Part shown: positions 28,021 through 35,194 of the stretch, piece by piece
How positions within the stretch are numbered: position 1 is the stretch's first letter
Layout: each line of letters opens with the position of its first letter
Assembly: GCF_036311905.1 (NCBI RefSeq)
Contig: NZ_JAZDCH010000009.1
Location: 1-64,000, forward strand
Source of the DNA: Brachybacterium sp036311905
Lineage (GTDB): Bacteria; Actinomycetota; Actinomycetes; Actinomycetales; Dermabacteraceae
DNA length: 64,000 nt
Reading direction: 5' to 3'
Notes under the pieces: generated by a model
Database searches by the model: none
What the model was told of the DNA's origin: nothing
Seen by the model: only the letters and a program-made list of their open reading frames with translations
Made by a program: the position numbers and the translations under genes

Positions 28021-28962
28021 ATGATCGACGCCCCGAACAACCCCGCCCCGTCGGACTACCCCACCCCGCCGTCGGACGCCGCGGGGATCTCCGCCCTCAC
28101 CGCGCGGCACGGGCTCGACGTCGACCCCGCGTCGGTGCGCGTCGAGGAGCTTCGGCTCGACTTCCGGGTCGCCTTCGCCCGTGCCGCCGACGGCGAGGAC
28201 TGGGTGCTGCGTATCCCCCGTCGGCCGGACGTGCTGGCACGCGCCGAGGTCGAGGCGCGTCTGCTGCGGATGGTGGGCCCCCATCTCGACGTGGCGGTGC
28301 CGGACTGGCGCGTCCACACACCGGAACTCATCGCGTACCCGCTGCTGCCCGGTCTGCCGGGTCTCGAGATGACGGCGGACGGCCAGGTCGAGTGGCGCGT
28401 GGACATGACCTCGACGGTGTATGCGGCGAGCCTCGGGGACGTCGTCGCCCAACTGCACAGCCTCGACCCCGCGGAGGCGGCGGCGACCGGCATCGACGTG
28501 CGCACCCCCGAGCAGGTCCGCGAGATCTGGCGCCGCGACCTCGAGCGCGTCGCCGCCGAGTTCCGTATCGCTCCGGAGCTGCGGGAACGCTGGGAGGCGT
28601 GGATCGGCGAGGACCGTTACTGGCCCCAGCACACCGTGCTCACCCACGGCGAGCTCTACCCGGCGCACACCCTGGTCGAGGGGGAGACCATCTCGGCCGT
28701 CCTGGACTGGACCACGGCCGCGATCGGCGACCCCGCTAAGGACCTGATGTTCCTGCAGGTCAGCGCGCCACCCGACGTGTTCGAGGTGGCGCTCGAGCGA
28801 TACGTCGCTGGGGGCGGTCAGGTGTGGGACGGGCTCGCCGAGCACTGCACCGAAATGTTCTCCGCCAGCCCCCTCGGCTACGGCCTGTACGCCCTCGAGA
28901 CCGGGGACGCCGACCATCGCGCCGCCGCGGCCGCCGTTCTCGACCCGCCGGCCGAGGGGTAG
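28021..28962 (+). CDS. Macrolide 2'-phosphotransferase-like protein (Mph/APH family)
   Basis: 313 residues of the aminoglycoside-phosphotransferase fold. The catalytic loop is THGELYPAH (about 218-226), a variant of the HGDLxxxH form typical of macrolide kinases rather than HGDLxxxN, followed by the Mg-binding LDWTTAAIGDPAKDLMF (about 237-253). The N-terminal VLRIPRRPD carries the ATP-site region. Such enzymes inactivate macrolides with GTP. From memory, a chromosomal enzyme of this class (MphH) is known in Brachybacterium faecium, so this may be intrinsic. The ATG at 28021 has no clear ribosome site. Other APH-fold substrates cannot be excluded. Confidence 0.8.
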   Translation: MIDAPNNPAPSDYPTPPSDAAGISALTARHGLDVDPASVRVEELRLDFRVAFARAADGEDWVLRIPRRPDVLARAEVEARLLRMVGPHLDVAVPDWRVHTPELIAYPLLPGLPGLEMTADGQVEWRVDMTSTVYAASLGDVVAQLHSLDPAEAAATGIDVRTPEQVREIWRRDLERVAAEFRIAPELRERWEAWIGEDRYWPQHTVLTHGELYPAHTLVEGETISAVLDWTTAAIGDPAKDLMFLQVSAPPDVFEVALERYVAGGGQVWDGLAEHCTEMFSASPLGYGLYALETGDADHRAAAAAVLDPPAEG

Positions 28963-29042
28963 GTCGCGCCGCGTCCGGGCTCGTCTCCGGCAGTGCGGCT
29001 CCGACAGCGCATCACCGCCGCCGTTTCCTCACCACCTCGCCC

Positions 29043-30098
29043 TCACCCGTCCCGGCTCCATCCGTGCTCGCGGAGGGCCCGCTCCAGCCGGCGCACCGTG
29101 GAGCGGAAGCCGTCGGCGAGGTCGTCGGCCATGGCCTGGACCTCGATCCAGCCGTGCCGTTCCCGCTGCTCACGGCGGCGGATGTCGAAGCGATGCTGTT
29201 CCCTGCGGCGGTGATGCGCGCCGTCGTACTCGAGGCAGACCCTCCACCGGGGCCACGACAGATCCGGCTCCCCGAGGCCCACGCCGTCTTCGACGATCTC
29301 CCGGTTCAGCTCCGCCTCGGGGATCCCCGCACGTCCGAGGGCGAGGCGCGCGGTGGTCTCCGCCGCGGAGTCGGCGCCGACCCGGCTCAGCGCCAGCGCC
29401 TCCCGCAGGCGAGGTCGGCCCCGACCGGGATGCTCCTCGACCGCCTCGGCGAGCTGCTCGAGAGTCGCATAGGGGTCACTCCGGTTCTCGGCCCAGGACC
29501 GTGGCCGGCGGACGAGATGGTCGGCGACCGCCACCAGCTCCTCACGGCGCAGCTCCGTCCCGAGGTCGAGCCAGGTCCGCACGCGGTCGGTCAGGCGCAG
29601 ATCGCCGACGGTGAGGATCTGCTCTGCCGGGAGCGTCTGCTCGCGCCAGCGGATGAACGAGTGATCCCGCCGCGTGCGCTGGGAGGTCAGATGGAGCATC
29701 GGGGCGCCGGGTTCCGCGGTGGCGACGTACGTGGGACTCGGGGTGGATGCGCGCGGGAGGCCGGAGTCGGCGCCGGCGCTCAGGATGTATCCGGCTTTCG
29801 GCGCGCTGGAACCGCCGGCGGCAGGTCGAGGCGGTGCGACCCACGACGGCAGGGGGAGGCCCAGGAGGCGGGCGGCGCTGAACCCACTCACGACGGCGTC
29901 GGGATCGGTACGCGTGATCGCGGTGAGCACCGCGCGCTCCGACAGGTCGACGTCGGCCACCGCGTACAGCCCGTAGGCCAGGCGGCGGATGTCCTGCGCG
30001 CGGAGTCGATCGGTGCTCACCCCCACCGCGCGCGCCTCGGAGGCGGTGAAGACGGGGCGGGGGAGAGCGGGCGGGATCGGGGAGGGTCGGCGAGGCAT
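29043..30098 (-). CDS. DUF559-type nuclease-fold protein with AbiEi-like N-terminus
   Basis: 351 residues. The N-terminus (VFTASEARAVGVSTDRLRAQD, then RRLAYGLYAVAD, about residues 14-50) resembles the winged-helix domain of AbiEi-type proteins. The C-terminus holds GLGEPDLSWPRWRVCLEYDGAHHR followed by an Arg-rich stretch and RHGWIEVQ, which matches the Vsr/DUF559 restriction-endonuclease-like core (Asp, then E-x-D/H region). These proteins are widespread, often single, in actinobacteria; a role in phage defence or DNA repair is proposed by family only. There is no AbiEii partner next to it. The ATG at 30098 is the probable start, without a good ribosome site. Confidence 0.65.
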   Translation of the reverse strand: MPRRPSPIPPALPRPVFTASEARAVGVSTDRLRAQDIRRLAYGLYAVADVDLSERAVLTAITRTDPDAVVSGFSAARLLGLPLPSWVAPPRPAAGGSSAPKAGYILSAGADSGLPRASTPSPTYVATAEPGAPMLHLTSQRTRRDHSFIRWREQTLPAEQILTVGDLRLTDRVRTWLDLGTELRREELVAVADHLVRRPRSWAENRSDPYATLEQLAEAVEEHPGRGRPRLREALALSRVGADSAAETTARLALGRAGIPEAELNREIVEDGVGLGEPDLSWPRWRVCLEYDGAHHRRREQHRFDIRRREQRERHGWIEVQAMADDLADGFRSTVRRLERALREHGWSRDG

Positions 30099-30248
30099 GA
30101 CCACAGGGTGTCCCCGTGGGCGCTCGCTGCCCCGGGACGGTACACAACGCCGAGGTCAGCGGCGTGGGCGACCGTTCCTCCCCAGGGCATCGGCGGCCCC
30201 AGAGGCACAGAGCCCCAGGGCAAGGCGCGGCGCAGGCGGACCCCGAGA

Positions 30249-30301
30249 ACTTCCGCAGACATGGGGGAATGGGGCGCGTATTCCTCCATGTTCGTGGGGG
30301 T
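30249..30301 (+). repeat. Intergenic palindromic element, copy B (53 bp)
   Basis: 5' arm ACTTCCGCAGACATGGGGG plus AAT (30249-30270), loop GGGGCGCGT, 3' arm ATTCCTCCATGTTCGTGGGG plus GT (30280-30301). Relative to copies A and D the inner stem changes from CTTG/CAAG to CATG/CATG, a compensatory pair change. It lies in the divergent gap between the DUF559 gene and lysC, so it cannot be an ordinary gene-end terminator. The rest of 30099-30552 holds the lysC promoter region and no gene. Confidence 0.85.
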
Positions 30302-30552
30302 AACGGGGTCGGGGCTGAGGACGGTGCCGCCCCGGCCGCCCCGGCCGCCCCACACACCCCGCCCACCCCACGTGCGCCACGTCACCCTGCGAATCCACCC
30401 CTGACCTGCATTCCCGTCTCGCCACGCGGCCCGAGCCGCCGTCGGCCGCGGGGCCCCTCGTAGACTGGCCGCCACCGTCGGCCGTGCCTGCGCCCCCGCG
30501 CGCGCGACCCTCGCGCCCCCACCCGTCTCGCCCACCCGAAGGAACGCGCCCC

Positions 30553-31920
30553 ATGAGCCTGGTCGTCCAGAAGTTCGGAGGATCCTCCGTTGCAGACGCC
30601 GCCTCGATCAAGCGCGTCGCGGACCGGATCGCGAAGTACTCCAAGGCGGGCCATCAGGTGGTCGTGGTGGTCTCGGCGATGGGCGACACCACCGATGAGC
30701 TGATCGATCTCGCGGAGCAGGTCACGCCCGCCCCGCCGGCCCGCGAGCTGGACATGCTCCTGACCGCGGGGGAGCGGATCTCGATGGCGGTGCTGTCGAT
30801 GGCGCTGAACGCCGACGGCGTCGACGCCCGCGCCTACACCGGATCGCAGGCGGGCGTGATCACCGACGAGGTGCACGGCCGCGCCCACATCCTCAAGGTC
30901 ACGCCCGGACGCATCCGGGACGCGCTCGAGGCGGGGTCGGTCGCGATCGTCGCCGGCTTCCAGGGCGTCTCGCAGACCACGAAGGACATCACCACGCTGG
31001 GCCGCGGCGGCTCGGACACCACCGCGGTCGCGCTCGCGGCGGCGCTCGAGGCCGACGTCTGCGAGATCTACTCCGACGTCGACGGGGTGTTCACGGCGGA
31101 TCCGCGCATCGTGCCGTCGGCCCGCCGCGTGCCGCTGATCTCGTGCGAGGAGATGCTGGACCTCGCCGCGAACGGCGCGAAGATCCTCATGGTCCGCAGC
31201 GTCGAGTACGCGCGCCGCTACGGCGTGCCGCTGCACGTGCGCTCCTCGTACTCGGGGCGCCTGGGCACGATCGTCTCCGACGATCCCGAGCGCGTGATCC
31301 CCATCGACCCCGACGTCACCGTCCGCACCGCCGACGTCGTCCGCCGCGACGCCGCCGATCCGAGCAAGGAGCTCCCCATGGACTTCGTCCCCGCCCCGGG
31401 CCTCGAGGCCCCGATCATCTCCGGCGTCGCGCACGACCGCAGCCAGGGCAAGATCACCGTCGTCGAGGTGCCGGACTCGCCGGGCAAGGCCGCGCTGCTG
31501 TTCGACGTGGTCGCCGCGACCGGCGCGAACATCGACATGATCGTGCAGAACACCTCGACGACCGACGACACGGTCGCGATCTCGCTGACCCTCCCGGAGT
31601 CCGACGCTCCCGCCGCGCTCGCCGCGATCGAGGCCGCCCACGAGGCGATCGGCTACTCGGAGGTCCGCTACGACGACCAGATCGGCAAGGTCAGCATCGT
31701 CGGCGCGGGCATGAAGTCGCATCCGGGGGTGTCGGCGACCCTGTTCCGCTCCCTCGGCGAGGCGGGCATCAACATCGACATGATCTCGACCTCGGAGATC
31801 CGCCTCTCGGTGGTCACCGACGTGTCGCGCCTGGACGACGCGGTGCGGGTGATCCACTCCGCGTTCGGCCTCGACGCCGAGCAGACCGAGGCCGTGGTGT
31901 ACGGAGGGACCGGACGATGA
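30553..31920 (+). CDS. lysC: Aspartate kinase
   Basis: 455 residues; catalyses ATP-dependent phosphorylation of aspartate, the first step toward lysine, threonine, methionine and diaminopimelate. It begins MSLVVQKFGGSSV and has the kinase core (GRGGSDTTAVALAAAL, YSDVDGVFTADPR) followed by two ACT domains (residues about 276-455, with GANIDMIVQN and GINIDMISTSEIRLS), where lysine/threonine feedback binds. A TAGACT -10 box at 30461-30466 gives an 80-90 nt leader, and GAAGGA precedes the ATG. The stop overlaps the asd start (ATGA). An internal start at 31378 probably yields a separate regulatory subunit. Confidence 0.97.
   Translation: MSLVVQKFGGSSVADAASIKRVADRIAKYSKAGHQVVVVVSAMGDTTDELIDLAEQVTPAPPARELDMLLTAGERISMAVLSMALNADGVDARAYTGSQAGVITDEVHGRAHILKVTPGRIRDALEAGSVAIVAGFQGVSQTTKDITTLGRGGSDTTAVALAAALEADVCEIYSDVDGVFTADPRIVPSARRVPLISCEEMLDLAANGAKILMVRSVEYARRYGVPLHVRSSYSGRLGTIVSDDPERVIPIDPDVTVRTADVVRRDAADPSKELPMDFVPAPGLEAPIISGVAHDRSQGKITVVEVPDSPGKAALLFDVVAATGANIDMIVQNTSTTDDTVAISLTLPESDAPAALAAIEAAHEAIGYSEVRYDDQIGKVSIVGAGMKSHPGVSATLFRSLGEAGINIDMISTSEIRLSVVTDVSRLDDAVRVIHSAFGLDAEQTEAVVYGGTGR
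31366..31380 (+). promoter_or_regulatory. Internal ribosome site and start for an aspartate kinase beta subunit
   Basis: AAGGAG followed by CTCCCC and ATG at 31378 lies in frame inside lysC. It begins just ahead of the ACT-domain half (MDFVPAPGLEAP, codon 276). In Corynebacterium and Bacillus the same arrangement makes an alpha2-beta2 enzyme from overlapping frames of one gene. This is inferred from position and motif only. Confidence 0.6.
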
Positions 31921-33035
31921 CCGAGCAGAACACACCGCTCTTCCCCGCCCTCGCGGTGGACATGGGGCGCAGCCCCGGATTCACCCCTGACGGCCCCGTG
32001 ATCGCGGTCGTCGGCGCGACGGGCCAGGTGGGCCGCGTGATGCTGGCCCTCCTCGCCGACCGCGCCGTCCCCCACCGCGACGTGCGCGTGTTCGCGAGCG
32101 CCCGCAGCGCCGGGACGACCGTGCAGTACGCCGGCCTGCCGCTGACGGTCGAGGACGCCGAGACCGCGGACATCACGTCCGACGGGAAGCGCGTCGACGT
32201 CGCGATCTTCTCCGCCGGCGGCTCGACCTCCAAGGCTCTCGCCCCTCGCTTCGCCGAGGCCGGCGCGACCGTGGTCGACAACTCCTCCGCCTGGCGCCGC
32301 GACGAGCAGGTCCCGCTGGTGGTCGCCGAGGTGAACCCGCAGGCCATCGAGTCCGCACCCCGCGGCATCATCGCGAACCCGAACTGCACCACGATGGCCG
32401 CGATGCCCGCGCTCAAGGCGCTGCACGACGAGGCGGGACTCGCCCGGCTGAAGGTCTCCACCTACCAGGCGGTGTCCGGCTCGGGCGTCGCCGGGGTCGC
32501 GGAGCTCGCCGGGCAGGTGCGCGCCGGGACCGACGAGATGGAGAAGCTCGCGCTGGACGGCTCGGCGGTCTCCCTCGGGGAGCCCTCGACCTATGTCGCG
32601 CCGATCGCCTTCAACGTCCTGGCCATGGCCGGCAACCTGGTCGACGACGGCTCCGGGGAGACCGACGAGGAGCAGAAGCTCCGCAACGAGTCCCGCAAGA
32701 TCCTCGGCCTGCCGGACCTGCCCGTCGCCGGGACCTGCGTGCGGGTGCCGGTGATGACCGGCCACGCGCTGTCGATCCACGCCGAGTTCGACCGTCCGAT
32801 CTCGCCGCAGCGCGCGGAGGAGATCGTCGCCGCCGCCCCGGGCGTGACCCTCGTGGACCTGCCCACTCCGCTCGACGCGGCCGGGAAGGACGGCACGTTC
32901 GTGGGGCGCATCCGCCAGGACCAGTCGGTGCCCGACGGGAAGGGCCTCGTGCTCTTCGCCGTCGCCGACAACCTGCGCAAGGGCGCCGCGCTCAACGCCA
33001 TCCAGATCGCCGAGCTGATCGCCGCCCGCGCCTGA
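31917..33035 (+). CDS. asd: Aspartate-semialdehyde dehydrogenase
   Basis: 372 residues; reduces aspartyl phosphate to the semialdehyde with NADPH, the step after aspartate kinase. The nucleotide motif is VVGATGQVGRVML (about residues 27-39), the catalytic cysteine is C157 in NPNCTTMAAMP, and the substrate region GHALSIHAEF contains the active-site histidine. The ATG at 31917 overlaps the lysC stop codon by 4 bp, showing an operon with coupled translation. The N-terminal 20 residues before the nucleotide motif are longer than in many homologues, but the ATGA overlap supports this start. Confidence 0.97.
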   Translation: MTEQNTPLFPALAVDMGRSPGFTPDGPVIAVVGATGQVGRVMLALLADRAVPHRDVRVFASARSAGTTVQYAGLPLTVEDAETADITSDGKRVDVAIFSAGGSTSKALAPRFAEAGATVVDNSSAWRRDEQVPLVVAEVNPQAIESAPRGIIANPNCTTMAAMPALKALHDEAGLARLKVSTYQAVSGSGVAGVAELAGQVRAGTDEMEKLALDGSAVSLGEPSTYVAPIAFNVLAMAGNLVDDGSGETDEEQKLRNESRKILGLPDLPVAGTCVRVPVMTGHALSIHAEFDRPISPQRAEEIVAAAPGVTLVDLPTPLDAAGKDGTFVGRIRQDQSVPDGKGLVLFAVADNLRKGAALNAIQIAELIAARA

Positions 33036-33185
33036 GGTGACCGGCGCGTTGGGGCAGGGCCCGCGCCGGGCCCTCTCTCGCATCCGGGCGCCCCGCTCCC
33101 GTGCGCCGACCCCCTCCCGTCCCGAGCGCCCATTTCCCGCGCTCCGACCCCCTCTCGCGCCGCGCCCTTTCGGTGACCTTTTGGT

Positions 33186-33238
33186 AACGGCGCAGATTTG
33201 GGGAATCCGGCGCTTTTCCCCCAAGTTTGCGGGGTTGA
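33186..33238 (+). repeat. Intergenic palindromic element, copy C (diverged)
   Basis: 5' arm containing GCAGATTTGGGGAAT (33192-33206), spacer CCGGCGCTT, 3' arm TTCCCCCAAGTTTGCGGGG (33216-33234). It matches the other copies in order, spacing and orientation, but one G is missing in the 5' arm and the outer CCCC is lost. It lies 151 bp after asd. Farther on, 33239-33467 holds a TAGTAT box (33312-33317) that may start the PRC-barrel gene message; no other gene is seen. Confidence 0.7.
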
Positions 33239-33467
33239 CCAGGGCGCGGACCGTGTCGGCGGGTCCCGCGGCGCATTGTGATGGGCGGACGTGAGAAGTG
33301 TCCGAGGTGAGTAGTATGTTTCCACCGTTGCATAACACGGTTCCGCGCGCTTCGACGGGTCGGGGTCGGCGAAGGGCAGCGGCAAGGGTGAGGGGATCGA
33401 GCGTCCGTTCGCCCGGAATCACGACGACGACTTGAGAGCGCCCCGCGGCGGGACAGGAGACCAGGGC

Positions 33468-33893
33468 ATGGCCGACTCCGTCCCCGGTGTGTCCTCGTCG
33501 CCTTCCCCCTCATCCACCACCCCCGCAACCACGGATCCCCGCTGGCAGCTGCTCGCCGGGGTCGAGGTGCATGGCGCCGACGGTGCCCGCGTCGGCCGTG
33601 TCCGCGATGTCTACCTCCACGATCGCAGCGGTGACCTGGCCGCCGTCTCCGTGACCCCCCGGCACTTCAGCTCCCGCGCGATCCTGCTGCCCGCCGCGGC
33701 CCTCGCCGCGTCGACCGCGGAGATCGCCGCGCAGCTGACCCCGTCGGCCGAGCACGGACCGGAGCTGCACCTGCGGCTCGACAGCACCGCCGCCCGCGCG
33801 GGGATCCGCCCGCCCGCCCTCGGCCATGCCGACCCGGCGACCCTCCAGGAGGCGGCCCGCGCCCTGGGCCTCGAGGAGGCCGCCGCCGGATGA
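33468..33893 (+). CDS. PRC-barrel domain protein
   Basis: 141 residues. After a Ser/Pro/Thr-rich leader (residues 2-24) comes a PRC-barrel-like segment (LAGVEVHGADGARVGRVRDVYLHDRSGDLAAVSVTP, about residues 29-64) in which the central GxxVGxVxDV pattern is typical; the second half is Ala-rich. PRC-barrels occur in ribosome maturation factors and in small membrane- or division-associated proteins; the role here is unknown. CAGGAGA precedes the ATG at 33468. Its stop overlaps the start of the glycosyltransferase (ATGA), so the two are coupled. Confidence 0.75.
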   Translation: MADSVPGVSSSPSPSSTTPATTDPRWQLLAGVEVHGADGARVGRVRDVYLHDRSGDLAAVSVTPRHFSSRAILLPAAALAASTAEIAAQLTPSAEHGPELHLRLDSTAARAGIRPPALGHADPATLQEAARALGLEEAAAG

Positions 33894-35176
33894 GGATCCT
33901 GCTGCTCTCCCACTACTACGCCCCCGAGTTCGGCGCCCCGCAGCGCCGCTGGTCGGCGCTGGTCGAGCGCTTCCTGGCCGCGGGGCACGAGGTCACGGTC
34001 GCCACGCCGGTGCCGCACTATCCGGGAGGTTGGCCGACGGGCCAGCAGCGCCGGGACCATCGCGTCGGCGCCGTGGAGCGGGGAGCGCAGGGGGAGACGG
34101 TCCTCCGCACCGCGTATCTGCCGCATCGGGCCGACATCGGCACCCGCACCGCGGACCATGCCGTCGCGGCGGCGGACGCGCTGCGCCGGCTGCTGCCCCG
34201 CTTCGGCCGCCGCGAGCATCGCCCCGAGGTGATCGTGGCGACCGCCCCCGCGATCCCGACGCTGCTGGTGGGCCGAATCCTCTCGGTGGCCTGGGGAGTT
34301 CCGCTCGTGGTCGAGATGCGTGACGCCTGGCCGGATCTGGTCACGCATGTCGGACCGGTCGGTGCCCTGCCCGCCGAGGTGGCGCACGCTCCGCGCCGCT
34401 CGGCCGCGCGTCGAGGCGTGGACTGGGGGGTGGCGCTCGCGAAGGAGCGGGTGCATCGCGCGGTCACCGGCTGGCAGCGGTCGGCGCGCGCGGTCGTCAC
34501 CACCACCGAGCTGTTCGCCGACGTCCTCCACGAGCGCGGCATCGTGGACGTGCAGGTGGTGCGGAACGGGACCGACCTCTCCGTCGTGCCGCGGCAGCGC
34601 GATCATGCGCCGGACGACCATGCGGAGCTGCGCTGCCTGTACCTCGGCAACATGGGTCGCTCCCAGGGCCTGGACACGGTGGTCCACGCCGCCGCGCGCC
34701 TGCGGGCCGAGGGGGTCCCGGTGCAGGTCAAGCTGGTCGGGCACGGGGTGGAGGCGCCGGTCCTGGCCGCGCTCGCGCATGAGCTGGGCGCGCCGGTCGA
34801 GGTGCTGCCGCGCGTCCCGCACGCCGAGGTCGACGCCCTGTACGCGTGGGCCGACTCGGTGATCGTGTCGCTGCGGGACTGGGCCCCGTTCGCGTGGACG
34901 GTCCCGTCGAAGCTGTACGAGGTGCTCGCCACGGGGCGCCACATCACGGCGCTGCTCGCGGGCGAGGCGGCCGGGGTGGTCCGCGCCGCGGGGGCGGGCG
35001 ACGTGGTGCCGCCGCAGGACGAGGAGGCGCTCGTCGCGCTGTGGCGCGAGATCGCGACGGACCGCACGCGGACCGCGGTGCGGGACGGCGGCCGACGCTG
35101 GATCGCCGAGAACGCCGACGATGACGTGCTCGCCGCCCGGTACCTGGACATCCTCGAGGGCGTCGTCCGCCGCTGA
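33890..35176 (+). CDS. Glycosyltransferase family 4 protein
   Basis: 428 residues with a GT-B fold: the N-terminal MRILLLSHYYAPEFGAPQRRW and a GHEVTVATPVPHYP acceptor-domain segment, and a C-terminal nucleotide-sugar domain (LRCLYLGNMGRSQGLDTVV about 245-263, KLVGHG, YAWADSVIVSLRDWAPFAWTVPSKLYEVLATG about 330-360, where the Glu of the E-x7-E-like motif lies). It probably adds a sugar to a cell-envelope or exopolysaccharide acceptor in the cytoplasm. It is translationally coupled to the PRC-barrel gene and convergent with kup, 18 bp away. Confidence 0.88.
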   Translation: MRILLLSHYYAPEFGAPQRRWSALVERFLAAGHEVTVATPVPHYPGGWPTGQQRRDHRVGAVERGAQGETVLRTAYLPHRADIGTRTADHAVAAADALRRLLPRFGRREHRPEVIVATAPAIPTLLVGRILSVAWGVPLVVEMRDAWPDLVTHVGPVGALPAEVAHAPRRSAARRGVDWGVALAKERVHRAVTGWQRSARAVVTTTELFADVLHERGIVDVQVVRNGTDLSVVPRQRDHAPDDHAELRCLYLGNMGRSQGLDTVVHAAARLRAEGVPVQVKLVGHGVEAPVLAALAHELGAPVEVLPRVPHAEVDALYAWADSVIVSLRDWAPFAWTVPSKLYEVLATGRHITALLAGEAAGVVRAAGAGDVVPPQDEEALVALWREIATDRTRTAVRDGGRRWIAENADDDVLAARYLDILEGVVRR

Positions 35177-35194
35177 GCCCCTCCGGGCTACGGG

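Noticed and set aside
30249..30301. Element B as a simple intrinsic terminator
   Set aside because: It lies between divergently transcribed genes and has no T-tract, so no known upstream gene would be terminated there.
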